A stretch of 18,150 nt of DNA from Coriobacteriales bacterium (lineage in GTDB: Bacteria; Actinomycetota; Coriobacteriia; Coriobacteriales; UBA8131). Where the stretch lies: assembly GCA_031286975.1 (NCBI GenBank), contig JAITTM010000006.1, positions 1-18,150 on the forward strand. Reading direction: 5' to 3'. Numbering within the stretch: the stretch's first letter is position 1; each line of letters begins with the position of its first letter. Made by a program: the position numbers and the translations under genes. Shown here piece after piece: positions 1 to 7,797 of this stretch. A model generated the notes under the pieces. It worked only from the letters and a program-made list of their open reading frames with translations. It made no database searches and had not been told where the DNA came from.

Positions 1-2055
1 AGCACAGAACAGGTCCGTAACATCGTCCTTGTAGGTCAGGATGGGGCAGGTAAGACCTCCCTGGCAGAGGCCATGCTTCATCTTTCTGGCAAGACCACGC
101 GTCTAGGCACCACCCACGACGGCAAATCGAACCTCGATTACGACCCCGAGGAAATCAAGCGTCAGTTTACCATCGCAACCTCACTTGCCCCCATACCCCA
201 TAAGGGTTTTAAGATAAATGTGCTGGATACCTCCGGGTCAGACGACTTTTTGGGCGACACCATCGCTGCCATGGAGGCCGCCGAGATGGCCATGTTCGTG
301 GTCGACGCCGTGGCCGGTCCACAGATCAACACCAACAAACTCTGGAACGAGGCCGAGCGCGAGCGCCTGTGCCGCTCCATCTTCATCAACCACATCGACC
401 GCGAGAACGCCAACTGGGACGCCGCCTTCGATGCCTTGGTCAAGCAGTATGGCCAGCGCGTGGGTGCCGTGACCATCCCCCTCGGAGTCGACAAGGATTT
501 CAAGGGCGTTGTGGACGTGCTGCGCATGAAGGCGCGCTATTTTAAAGACGGTGCGGAGAAGATCGAGGATATCCCCGCTGACTATCTTGTCGCTGCCCAG
601 GCAGCGCGCGACAAACTCTGCGACCTGGTTGCCGAGGCCGACGACGATCTGATGATGAAGTATCTGGACGGCGAGGAACAGCTGACGCAAGAGGAGCTTG
701 AGAGCTTGCTGGGCAAGGCCATCACGCAGGAGCTGTTCATCCCCGTGTTTGTGGGCAGCACCCTTATCGAGCAGGGCATCGAGAGCCTGCTCGATGACAT
801 CGTGACCTACTTCCCTGCTCCCGATGCGCACGGTCCTATCCCCACGGTTGGCGGCGGCGAGGTGCATATCGATGAGACCGCTGAGCCCGCGGGCTTCGTG
901 TTCAAGACCATGAGCGATGCCTTTGTGGGACGCCTGAGTTTCTTGAAGGTCATCAGCGGCGTTATTGAGCCCGGCACTGAGCTGATCGATGCCGCAACCG
1001 GCAAGAAGGATCGCATCGCGCATATCTACGTGATGACCGGCAAAGAGACGGCCGATGTCAAGGCGGCCCGTGCCGGCGACATCGTGGTCATCCCCAAGCT
1101 CACCGAGGTACATACCGGCGACACGCTTTCGACCTCCGGCAAGGTACAGATCGCGCCGTTGCCTTTTCCTAAGCCGCTGTATCCTGTGGCTATCGAGGCA
1201 GCCAACAAGAAGGACGAGGACAAGCTGGGCGACTTCTTGGCAAAGAACGCGGAAATCGACCCCTGCATCACCTTGCATCGCGATGAGGAGACGCACCAGA
1301 CCATCCTCACCACGCTGGGTGAGGGCGCGGTCGAGCTCCTGCTCTCCCGCATGCGCGAGCGCAACGGTGTGGAGGCCAAACTCCTCGAGGTGCGCGTCCC
1401 CTACCGCGAGACCATCCGCAAGACCGCGCAGGCGCAGGGTCGCCACAAGAAACAGACCGGCGGTGCCGGTCAGTTTGGTGACTGCTGGGTGCGCCTTGAG
1501 CCCAACCCCGGAGGCGGCTATGAGTTCCTCGACGAGATAGTGGGCGGCAAGATACCGCGCGGTTTTATCCCCGCTGTTGATAAGGGCGTGCACGACGCGA
1601 TGGTCGAGGGCTTCTTGGCCGGCTACCCCATGGTCGACATCAAGTGCGCCGTATACGACGGATCCTATCATGCCGTTGACTCAAACGAGATGGCATTCAA
1701 GTTGGCGGGGCGCTTGGGCTTCCGCGCCGCCTGCGAGAAGGCGGATCCCTACCTGCTGGAGCCGATGGCCAACATCGAAGTCACCGTTGACAGCGAGTAC
1801 GCCGGTACCATCATGGGCGACTTCTCAACCCGCCGCGGGCGTGTGTCCGGCATGGGCGAGAGCGCTACCGGCCAAAACGTGGTCAAGGCGCGCGTGCCCT
1901 ACGCCGAGGTTGTGACCTACTCGCGCGATCTGCGCTCGCTCACCCGTGGTTGCGGCAGCTACACACTCGAGCTCGAGGGTTATGAGGAGGTTCCCGGCGA
2001 TATTGCCAAGAAGCTCATAGCCGAATATCAGGCAGCCCGAGCTGAGGGCAGGTAG
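1..2055 (+). CDS. Elongation factor G-like translational GTPase (EF-G paralogue, 5' end cut at the window edge)
   Basis: The reading frame is open from base 1, and the P-loop (G-Q-D-G-A-G-K-T, residues 12-19 counted from base 1) lies before the first internal ATG at 73. The true start is therefore just left of the window, probably one or two codons away. The domain order is that of EF-G: a GTPase domain, domain II from about residue 290, domains III/IV with the HKKQTGGAGQFGD segment near residue 480 and the YHAVDSNEMAFK loop near 555, and a C-terminal EF-G fold. The D-Y-D-P-E-E-I-K-R switch I segment matches my recollection of the EF-G-like paralogue family rather than canonical FusA. Two GTPase motifs depart from the norm: G3 reads D-T-S-G-S where EF-G has D-T-P-G-H, and G4 reads N-H-I-D instead of N-K-x-D. 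Family assignment is firm. The cellular role is unknown and could be a specialised or non-canonical translocase or ribosome factor. The next gene starts 21 bases downstream, so the two are probably cotranscribed. Confidence 0.93.
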   Translation, partial: STEQVRNIVLVGQDGAGKTSLAEAMLHLSGKTTRLGTTHDGKSNLDYDPEEIKRQFTIATSLAPIPHKGFKINVLDTSGSDDFLGDTIAAMEAAEMAMFVVDAVAGPQINTNKLWNEAERERLCRSIFINHIDRENANWDAAFDALVKQYGQRVGAVTIPLGVDKDFKGVVDVLRMKARYFKDGAEKIEDIPADYLVAAQAARDKLCDLVAEADDDLMMKYLDGEEQLTQEELESLLGKAITQELFIPVFVGSTLIEQGIESLLDDIVTYFPAPDAHGPIPTVGGGEVHIDETAEPAGFVFKTMSDAFVGRLSFLKVISGVIEPGTELIDAATGKKDRIAHIYVMTGKETADVKAARAGDIVVIPKLTEVHTGDTLSTSGKVQIAPLPFPKPLYPVAIEAANKKDEDKLGDFLAKNAEIDPCITLHRDEETHQTILTTLGEGAVELLLSRMRERNGVEAKLLEVRVPYRETIRKTAQAQGRHKKQTGGAGQFGDCWVRLEPNPGGGYEFLDEIVGGKIPRGFIPAVDKGVHDAMVEGFLAGYPMVDIKCAVYDGSYHAVDSNEMAFKLAGRLGFRAACEKADPYLLEPMANIEVTVDSEYAGTIMGDFSTRRGRVSGMGESATGQNVVKARVPYAEVVTYSRDLRSLTRGCGSYTLELEGYEEVPGDIAKKLIAEYQAARAEGR

Positions 2056-2076
2056 ATAAGGAGCGATAAGGGGCAA

Positions 2077-2958
2077 ATGCCAGTAGCGATCGACGAGACA
2101 ACCAGGCAGGCACTGCTGCGCTTTCAGGCGACCGAGGCGACGGATCATCTGGTCTACCGTCGCCTCGCCCGCAGCGAGAAGGATCCTGCCAATAGCGCGC
2201 TTCTCCAACAGATCGCTGATGACGAGCTTGAGCACGAGCGCATCTGGCACTCCTACACCGGGGCAACCGTGCAGCCCCAAAGGCTCAAGTCGCTGTGGTA
2301 TTCCCTGCTCGGCCTCATCCTCGGTTACACCTTTGTGATCAAGCTCATGGAGAAAGGCGAGACGCAGGCTGTCGCGCACTACGAGGAATACCGCGGCAGG
2401 ATACCCGAGATCGAGGAGATAATCGCTCACGAGCAGAGCCACGAGGACAGGCTCATCACCCTGCTCGATGAGGAGCGGCTGCACTATGTGGGTGCCATTG
2501 TCTTGGGTCTCAGCGATGCCCTGGTCGAACTCACGGGCACCATAGCCGGCCTGACCTTTGCCCTGGCAAACACCCGTGTTGTGGCGCTGGCAGGCATCAT
2601 CACTGGCATCGCGGCAACGCTGAGCATGGGTGCTTCGAATTACCTGGCTGAGCGGGAGAATGGCAACCCCAACGCATTCAAGGCCGCTCTCTATACCGGC
2701 ATAGCCTATCTGATAACGGTTGTCATCCTGGTGCTGCCCTACCTGCTGCTTGATGAGAGCCTCTACATCGAGGCTTTTGTCATTATGTTGACGGCCGTCA
2801 TTGCCGTTATCTTCTTCTTCAACTATTACATAGCGGTTGCCAAATCACTCCCCTTCTGGAGCCGCTTTGGGCAGATGGCCGCCATCAGCCTGAGTGTGGC
2901 TGCAATCTCGTTTATCATCGGTCTTATCGCCAAGTTCTTCCTCGGCGTGGACGTATAG
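2077..2958 (+). CDS. Rubrerythrin-VIT1/CCC1 fusion membrane protein, probable iron exporter/transporter
   Basis: This 293-residue protein joins two modules. The N-terminal part (about 1-130) looks like a ferritin-like diiron four-helix bundle, with candidate ligands E20, the E50-x-x-H53 pair, E92 and the E119-x-x-H122 pair. The C-terminal part (about 138-293) has roughly five hydrophobic helices and the VIT1/CCC1 hallmark G-L-S-D-A-L-V-E near 144-151, followed by G-A-S-N-Y-L-A-E-R-E near 205. The architecture matches the MbfA (membrane-bound ferritin A) type described in alphaproteobacteria, where the ferritin-like domain feeds iron or manganese to a membrane transporter for efflux. Purine-rich AAGGAG at 2058-2063 and AAGGGG nearer the ATG at 2077 could serve as ribosome-binding sites. 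It follows the EF-G-like gene closely on the same strand. Iron is the likely substrate by family; manganese is possible. Nothing visible shows its regulation. Confidence 0.88.
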   Translation: MPVAIDETTRQALLRFQATEATDHLVYRRLARSEKDPANSALLQQIADDELEHERIWHSYTGATVQPQRLKSLWYSLLGLILGYTFVIKLMEKGETQAVAHYEEYRGRIPEIEEIIAHEQSHEDRLITLLDEERLHYVGAIVLGLSDALVELTGTIAGLTFALANTRVVALAGIITGIAATLSMGASNYLAERENGNPNAFKAALYTGIAYLITVVILVLPYLLLDESLYIEAFVIMLTAVIAVIFFFNYYIAVAKSLPFWSRFGQMAAISLSVAAISFIIGLIAKFFLGVDV

Positions 2959-3001
2959 GGTCGCGCCCTTCGCGGAGAAATGCTTAGCCGGTAGTCTGCG
3001 C

Positions 3002-3037
3002 CAGCTGCGGGCTCAGCTGCGGGTTCAGCCGCGGACG
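3002..3037. repeat. Three 12-base tandem repeats over the gpmI stop codon
   Basis: On the plus strand the units are CAGCTGCGGGCT (3002-3013), CAGCTGCGGGTT (3014-3025) and a degenerate CAGCCGCGGACG (3026-3037). Read leftward in the gpmI frame, the gpmI TGA (3025-3027) and a second in-frame TGA 12 bases further on fall at the same position of consecutive units. Because CAGCTG is its own reverse complement, the two intact units can also fold into a 6-bp stem with a 6-base loop. No T-run follows on either strand, so terminator function is uncertain. The rest of the 2959-3024 convergent gap holds only short weak dyads. Confidence 0.75.
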
Positions 3038-4656
3038 AGAAGGGAGCGGCCGGTCCACTCGGAGGGAATGGGGAGTTCCATCAGGTCAAGAAGCGTGGGG
3101 GCGATGTCGGCGAGACGGGCAGGCTGCTCGCGCTCGAGATCCACGGGTCGCTGGTCTGCGTGCGCCGCTATAAGCGCCAAAGGCACGGGGGCCGTTGTGT
3201 GGGCGGTAAAGGCGTTGCCTGCCTCGTCGGTCATCTTCTCGGCGTTGCCGTGGTCGGCGGTGACAAGCGCGACGCCACCTTTTGCCAGCAGGGCATCGAT
3301 GACGCGCTTGAGGTTGTTATCGACCGCCTCGATGGCCTTGATGGCTGCGGGCAGCACGCCCGTGTGCCCCACCATGTCGCCATTGGCGAAATTGACGATG
3401 TAGACATCGGCGGCATCGTTGTTGATGGCCTCGACCAGGGCAGCGGCTACCGCAGGCGCGCTCATCTCAGGCTTGAGATCGTAGGTCGCCACCTTGGGGC
3501 TGGGGATAAGGACGCGCTGCTCGCCAGGCTTGGGCGCCTCAACGCCACCGTTGAGGAAGAAGGTCACGTGCGCGTACTTCTCGGTCTCGGCGATATGCAG
3601 CTGACGCAGGCCGAGCGAGGCCAGATAGTCCGCCAGCACATTGGCAGGGAAGCTCTTGGCAAAGACCACGCCCGCGCCCAGTTCAGCCTCGAAGGCGGGA
3701 TCGTACTCCGTCATGCAAAGGTAGGTGACCTTGGGCACAAAGGGGCGCTCAAACCCATCGAAGGCGGGGTCGAGGAAGGCGCGCGTGAGTTCACGCGCAC
3801 GGTCGGGGCGAAAGTTGAAGAAGACAACGGTATCGCCATCCTGGATGCCGCGCGCATCGAGACAAACGGGCTCAAAGAACTCGTCGGTGATGCCAGCGTC
3901 GTAGGAGGCCTGGACAAGGGCTGCAAGATTGCCAGAACGGGGTTGCTCGGCGCGGCAGGGGGAGGCTTTTGGCGCTGCCTGCTCCCTGTCTTGTTGGGGC
4001 TGATCCGCTGGCTCTGTCACCAATACCTTCCAGGCGCGCTCGACACGCTCCCAGCGTTTGTCGCGGTCCATGGCGTAGTAGCGACCACTGATGGAGCCGA
4101 TCCGCGCATCAAGCCCGGGGTACTCCGTGTTAAGCTGCTCGCAGAATTTCTCGGTGCCGGAGATGAAGTGGCGGCCGATGGTGGGCGCTACATCGCGCCC
4201 GTCTAAAAACGCGTGCAGGCGTATGCGCGTGACACCAGCTTTTGCCGCCATGATTGCAAGCACGTACAGATGGCTGACGTGGCTGTGCACGCCCCCATCC
4301 GAGAGCAGGCCCATAAAATGCACGGTCGTGCCCTGCGCGCGCGCGGCCTCAAAGCCCGCGCACAACAGCTCATTGTTAAACAGCGAGCGATCCTCCATTG
4401 CCAGATCAATGCGCGTCAGTTCCTGATGCACAACCCTACCCGCTCCGATGTTGAGATGCCCCACCTCCGAGTTGCCCATCTGCCCCTCGGGTAAGCCTAC
4501 GTCACGTCCCGCGGCGATGAGGCAACGGCAAGGGTAGGTGGTATCGGAGAAGAGCTCGTGCAAAAAGGGAGCCTGAGCGCTGCTGAGCGCGTTGGTGGCA
4601 CAGGGCGTGGCGATGCCAACACCATCGAGTATCGCCAAAAGAGCAGGTGTTCTCAT
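3025..4656 (-). CDS. gpmI: 2,3-bisphosphoglycerate-independent phosphoglycerate mutase
   Basis: The enzyme interconverts 3-phosphoglycerate and 2-phosphoglycerate in the cytosol using two Mn(II) ions and a phosphoserine. Landmarks of the alkaline-phosphatase-superfamily mutase are present: D11 in the L-D-G-V-G metal site (usually L-D-G-W-G), nucleophile S63 in G-Q-M-G-N-S-E-V-G-H, S-D-G-G-V-H-S-H at 119-126, D-G-R-D at 152-155, M-D-R-D-K at 196-200, F-R-P-D-R at 282-286, N-G-D-M-V-G-H-T at 425-432, A-D-H-G-N-A-E at 467-473 and H486. At 543 residues it is longer than the usual 510 or so because of a hydrophilic insertion at about 214-243. Its ATG overlaps the tpiA TGA as ATGA, which implies translational coupling. 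It is the last gene of the gap-pgk-tpiA-gpmI unit. A long plus-strand frame opposite this gene is a GC-rich shadow. Confidence 0.97.
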   Translation of the reverse strand: MRTPALLAILDGVGIATPCATNALSSAQAPFLHELFSDTTYPCRCLIAAGRDVGLPEGQMGNSEVGHLNIGAGRVVHQELTRIDLAMEDRSLFNNELLCAGFEAARAQGTTVHFMGLLSDGGVHSHVSHLYVLAIMAAKAGVTRIRLHAFLDGRDVAPTIGRHFISGTEKFCEQLNTEYPGLDARIGSISGRYYAMDRDKRWERVERAWKVLVTEPADQPQQDREQAAPKASPCRAEQPRSGNLAALVQASYDAGITDEFFEPVCLDARGIQDGDTVVFFNFRPDRARELTRAFLDPAFDGFERPFVPKVTYLCMTEYDPAFEAELGAGVVFAKSFPANVLADYLASLGLRQLHIAETEKYAHVTFFLNGGVEAPKPGEQRVLIPSPKVATYDLKPEMSAPAVAAALVEAINNDAADVYIVNFANGDMVGHTGVLPAAIKAIEAVDNNLKRVIDALLAKGGVALVTADHGNAEKMTDEAGNAFTAHTTAPVPLALIAAHADQRPVDLEREQPARLADIAPTLLDLMELPIPSEWTGRSLLVRG

Positions 4657-5420
4657 ACAAAGGCCTTTGCCAGGTCGATGAAGTTCCGGGCATCGAGCGC
4701 AGCTCCGCCTATCAAGCCGCCGTCGATGTTGGGCTGCGGTGAGAAGTGCGCGGCGTTCTCTGCCTTGAGGGAGCCACCATAGAGGATCCGGATCTGATCG
4801 GCTACGTCAGCGCCGTACCGTTGTGCAAGGCAGGCACGCAGGGCACAGCAGACCTCCTCCGCGGCCTCGGGTGTCGCGGTTCGTCCGGTGCCGATGGCCC
4901 AGATGGGCTCGTAGGCAAGCGCGAGGGTCTTTGCCAACGCTGCCGGGATATCAGCCAGGGCAGCTTTGACCTGGCTGACCACAAAGGCAAGCGCCTCTCC
5001 CGCCTCGCGCAGCTCAAGGTTCTCGCCGCAGCAGACGATGGGGCGTATGCCCACCTCAAGCAGCGCACGTATCTTGCGGTTGATGTCTTGGTCGGTCTCG
5101 CCAAAGAACTCACGACGCTCGGAGTGACCCACGATGCAGTAGCTGCACCCCACCTCCTTGAGCATGTTTGGGGCGATCGCGCCGGTGTACGGCCCGGGCT
5201 TCTCCCAATAGACATCCTGAGCACCGAGCTTGATCTTGGAGTGGTCGAAGGTCAATACGGTGTTGACCGTTTTGAGGTCGATGAACGGCGGGCAGAGCAC
5301 GATGTCCGCGTCGTCGAGGGAGTCGTGATAGTTGTAGGCGATGTCCTGACTGAGCGACGCCGCCTCGACCGTGGTCTTGTTCATCTTCCAGTTGCCGGCG
5401 ATCAGTGGCTTTCGTGTCAT
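4653..5420 (-). CDS. tpiA: Triosephosphate isomerase
   Basis: This 255-residue TIM barrel interconverts dihydroxyacetone phosphate and glyceraldehyde-3-phosphate. The catalytic residues are all visible: N10 and K12 in A-G-N-W-K-M-N, H99 in V-G-H-S-E-R-R, and E171 in A-Y-E-P-I-W-A-I-G-T-G, which runs into the mobile loop 6 near 174-183. The phosphate-binding segments are Y-G-G-S-L at 214-218 and G-G-A at 238-240. Length is normal for the family. The ATG (5418-5420) lies one base past the pgk stop, and GAGAGG inside the end of pgk, 6 bases before the ATG, is the likely ribosome-binding site. The stop overlaps the gpmI start by four bases (ATGA). Cotranscription with pgk and gpmI is very likely. 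Confidence 0.98.
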   Translation of the reverse strand: MTRKPLIAGNWKMNKTTVEAASLSQDIAYNYHDSLDDADIVLCPPFIDLKTVNTVLTFDHSKIKLGAQDVYWEKPGPYTGAIAPNMLKEVGCSYCIVGHSERREFFGETDQDINRKIRALLEVGIRPIVCCGENLELREAGEALAFVVSQVKAALADIPAALAKTLALAYEPIWAIGTGRTATPEAAEEVCCALRACLAQRYGADVADQIRILYGGSLKAENAAHFSPQPNIDGGLIGGAALDARNFIDLAKAFV

Positions 5421-5421
5421 G

Positions 5422-6606
5422 TCAAACCTCTCGTTTGAGGGCCTCTACGCAGGGCAGGGGCTTGCCTTCGAGCATGCGCATCGACGCGCCACCTCCGGTC
5501 GAGATGAAGGTTACCTGCTCCTCGTAGCCAAACTTCTTGACGGCAGCGATGCTGTCGCCGCCACCTATCACGGTGGTTGCTGCCTCATTCTTGGCAACGG
5601 CGCGGGCGATCTGCCGGGTGCCATTCTCAAAATGCTTGAGCTCAAACACGCCCATCGGGCCGTTCCAGTATACCGTGTGCGCTGCGGCGATCTCTTTTGA
5701 AAAAAGCTCGCAGGTCACGGGGCCAACATCTAGACCCATCAGGTCGTCGGGTATCTCGTCAACATCATACACTCTGCTCGTCGCACCCTCGGTAAGGCTT
5801 TCAGCCGCGATGACATCTACGGGCAACAGGAGCTTGACGCCCTTCTCCGCTGCCTTATTGAGCATGGCAGCCGCGGGATCGACCCACTCCTCCTCCTTGA
5901 GCGAGATGCCCACACTGTAGCTTTTTGCCAGCAAAAAGGTGAAGCACATGGCGCCGCCGATGATGAGGACGTCCACCACATCGAGCAGCGAGTCGATGAC
6001 CTGTATCTTGTCGGAGACCTTGGAGCCACCCAGGATGGCAACAAAGGGGCGCTCGGGCGCCTCGAGCATATGACCGAGGTAGTCGACCTCCGCGGCCAGC
6101 AGAAAACCGGCATAGCTGGGGAGAAACTCAGTGACGGCCGCCATCGAGGCATGTGCGCGATGCGCGGCACCAAAGGCATCGTTGACGTAGAGGTCTGCCA
6201 GTGAGGCAAGCTCACGCGCGAAGGCTTCGTCGTTTTGCTTCTCGCGCGGATCGAAGCGCAGGTTCTCAAGCATCATGACCTCGCCGGGCACAAGCGTTTC
6301 TGCCGCCTTGTGGGTCTCCTCATCGGCTATATGCGCAACGAGCTTCACATCGCGGTCGATGAGCCTGCCCAGCACACGCGCAACCGGTGCCATCGAGTAT
6401 TCCTTCTCATAACCGTCGCCCTCGGGACGCCCCAGATGCGCCAACAGGATGACACTGGCTCCCTCCTTGAGCAGGTGTTCGATAGTAGGGAGAGAAGAGC
6501 GGATACGGGTGTCGTCGGTGACCGTGCCGTCAGCGATGGGTACGTTGAAATCGACACGCATCAAGACCCGCTTGCCGGCAACAGCGGCCTTGTCTATCGT
6601 CTGCAT
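5422..6606 (-). CDS. pgk: Phosphoglycerate kinase
   Basis: This cytosolic glycolytic enzyme transfers phosphate from 1,3-bisphosphoglycerate to ADP. The 394-residue length is typical. Substrate-site motifs in the N-terminal lobe are R-V-D-F-N-V-P (17-23), H-L-G-R-P (57-61), E-N-L-R-F (114-118) and N-D-A-F-G-A-A-H-R-A-H-A-S (142-154). The nucleotide lobe shows G-G-S-K-V-S-D-K (193-200), W-N-G-P-M-G-V-F-E (314-322), G-G-G-D-S (348-352) and S-T-G-G-G-A-S (369-375). AGGAG at 6613-6617 sits 6 bases before the ATG (6604-6606). It lies 121 bases after gap, with a perfect 8-bp hairpin in that gap, and one base before tpiA. It probably belongs to the gap transcript, although processing in the spacer is possible. 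Confidence 0.98.
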   Translation of the reverse strand: MQTIDKAAVAGKRVLMRVDFNVPIADGTVTDDTRIRSSLPTIEHLLKEGASVILLAHLGRPEGDGYEKEYSMAPVARVLGRLIDRDVKLVAHIADEETHKAAETLVPGEVMMLENLRFDPREKQNDEAFARELASLADLYVNDAFGAAHRAHASMAAVTEFLPSYAGFLLAAEVDYLGHMLEAPERPFVAILGGSKVSDKIQVIDSLLDVVDVLIIGGAMCFTFLLAKSYSVGISLKEEEWVDPAAAMLNKAAEKGVKLLLPVDVIAAESLTEGATSRVYDVDEIPDDLMGLDVGPVTCELFSKEIAAAHTVYWNGPMGVFELKHFENGTRQIARAVAKNEAATTVIGGGDSIAAVKKFGYEEQVTFISTGGGASMRMLEGKPLPCVEALKREV

Positions 6607-6667
6607 ACAGTACTCCTAATCTTCAAAGTTCTTGTGAGTGGGTTGGGCTGAAAACAGACCCCAGATG

Positions 6668-6690
6668 CACGGAGCGTGTTTTGCTCCGTG
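6668..6690 (-). promoter_or_regulatory. Hairpin in the gap-pgk spacer
   Basis: CACGGAGC (6668-6675) and GCTCCGTG (6683-6690) form a perfect 8-bp stem with a 7-base loop. In the direction of transcription (leftward) there is no T-run immediately after it; a TGTTTTC occurs about ten bases further on. It could be a partial terminator, an mRNA-stability element or an RNA-processing site separating gap from pgk. The structure is seen directly; the function is inferred. Confidence 0.55.
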
Positions 6691-6727
6691 AGCACATCCA
6701 GGTTCTGCCTGAGGTTCAAGCTACCGC

Positions 6728-7738
6728 TTACAGGGAGCCTGACATGAGTTTTGCTAAATCTGCCACGCGCATCGAATAACCCAGCTCGTTGTCGTACCAG
6801 GCGATGCACTTGGCAAGGGTGCCGGTGCCGCCCAAAACCATGGTGAGAGCGGCATCATAGACAGATGAGTGGGGATTACCGATGACATCGACGGAGACAA
6901 TCGGGTCGGTCGTATATTCGAGGATGCCCTTGAGGGGGCCTTCCGCGGCGGCCTTCATGGCGGCGTTGATCTCTTCTGCCGTGGTCTCGCGCTCCAGCTC
7001 GACCACCAGGTCGACCATCGAGCCATCGGGCGTGGGCACACGGGTCGACATGCCGTCAAGCTTGCCCTTGAGCTCGGGCAGCACCAACGAGACCGCCTTG
7101 GCGGCGCCGGTGGTGGTGGGGATGATGCTGAGCGCCGCCGCGCGTGCTCGCCGCAGATCCTTGTGAGGCGCGTCCAAGATGAGCTGGTCTTTGGTATAGC
7201 TGTGCACGGTATTCATGAAACCACGCTTGATGCCAAAATTGTCGAGCAGCACCTTGGCAAAAGGCGCCAGACAATTGGTCGTGCATGAGGCATTGGACAC
7301 GATGTGGTGTTTGGCGGGGTCATACAATCCATCGTTGACACCCATCACTATGGTGATGTCCTCGTTTTTGGCGGGCGCAGTTATCAGGACCTTCTGTGCT
7401 CCCGCGTCGATGTGGGCCTGCGCCTTGGTTGCGTCATTAAGACGCCCGGTTGCTTCGACCACCAGCTCGACACCCAGCTCGCCCCAACCCAGTTGCAGGG
7501 GATCCCTGTTGCTCAATGCTTTAAGAAAGGTACCGTTTATGAGAAGCCCACCATCGGCGACCTCAACGGAATCAAACAGGCGTCCATGGACTGAATCGTA
7601 TTTGAGCAGATGCGCTGCTGTAGGCAGATCCTTTAGGTCGTTTGCCGCGACCACCTCGATGCTGGGATCATTGATCATGGCGTATAACGCCAGCCTGCCA
7701 ATCCTACCGAACCCGTTGATTCCAACCTTGACAGTCAC
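6728..7738 (-). CDS. gap: Glyceraldehyde-3-phosphate dehydrogenase, type I (NAD type)
   Basis: This 336-residue enzyme oxidises and phosphorylates glyceraldehyde-3-phosphate. The Rossmann motif [10 protein letters not shown] is at 6-15. N33-D34 in A-A-N-D-L-K-D fits NAD rather than NADP preference. Catalytic C152 lies in S-N-A-S-C-T-T-N and H179 in N-T-V-H-S-Y. The S-loop and phosphate-site segment runs from about 187 to 240 ([14 protein letters not shown] at 202-215). [11 protein letters not shown] at 314-324 is the usual C-terminal motif. The start codon is GTG (7736-7738) with a strong AAGGAG at 7745-7750, six bases upstream. It heads the glycolytic unit, and the 162-base region upstream carries a 25-base dyad that may regulate it. 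I could not find a convincing -10/-35 pair there. Confidence 0.98.
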   Translation of the reverse strand: MTVKVGINGFGRIGRLALYAMINDPSIEVVAANDLKDLPTAAHLLKYDSVHGRLFDSVEVADGGLLINGTFLKALSNRDPLQLGWGELGVELVVEATGRLNDATKAQAHIDAGAQKVLITAPAKNEDITIVMGVNDGLYDPAKHHIVSNASCTTNCLAPFAKVLLDNFGIKRGFMNTVHSYTKDQLILDAPHKDLRRARAAALSIIPTTTGAAKAVSLVLPELKGKLDGMSTRVPTPDGSMVDLVVELERETTAEEINAAMKAAAEGPLKGILEYTTDPIVSVDVIGNPHSSVYDAALTMVLGGTGTLAKCIAWYDNELGYSMRVADLAKLMSGSL

Positions 7739-7744
7739 CGTATT

Positions 7745-7750
7745 CTCCTT
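7745..7750 (-). promoter_or_regulatory. Ribosome-binding site deciding the gap GTG start
   Basis: AAGGAG on the minus strand lies six bases before the GTG at 7736-7738. It supports a GTG start, and that start gives the canonical [12 protein letters not shown]-terminus. Confidence 0.8.
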
Positions 7751-7797
7751 TCACCTGCACCAATGTTCCGTACAATTCCTGCGTTCACCATCTCACC

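Noticed and set aside
125..139. Inactive or frameshifted genes, or mobile-element remnants, in the window
   Set aside because: Every gene inside the window is full length with intact frames, and the two partial genes are cut only by the window edges. I saw no transposase, integrase, target-site duplication or tRNA-adjacent attachment site. The span given is only a placeholder.
238..1671. Long minus-strand open frame (477 codons) opposite the EF-G-like gene
   Set aside because: The plus strand encodes an unmistakable EF-G-family protein; the antisense frame is the usual GC-rich shadow with no recognisable domain or ribosome-binding site.
3160..4206. Long plus-strand open frame (348 codons) opposite gpmI
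   Set aside because: It is fully antisense to a well-conserved gpmI, and its translation has the composition typical of a reversed coding strand.
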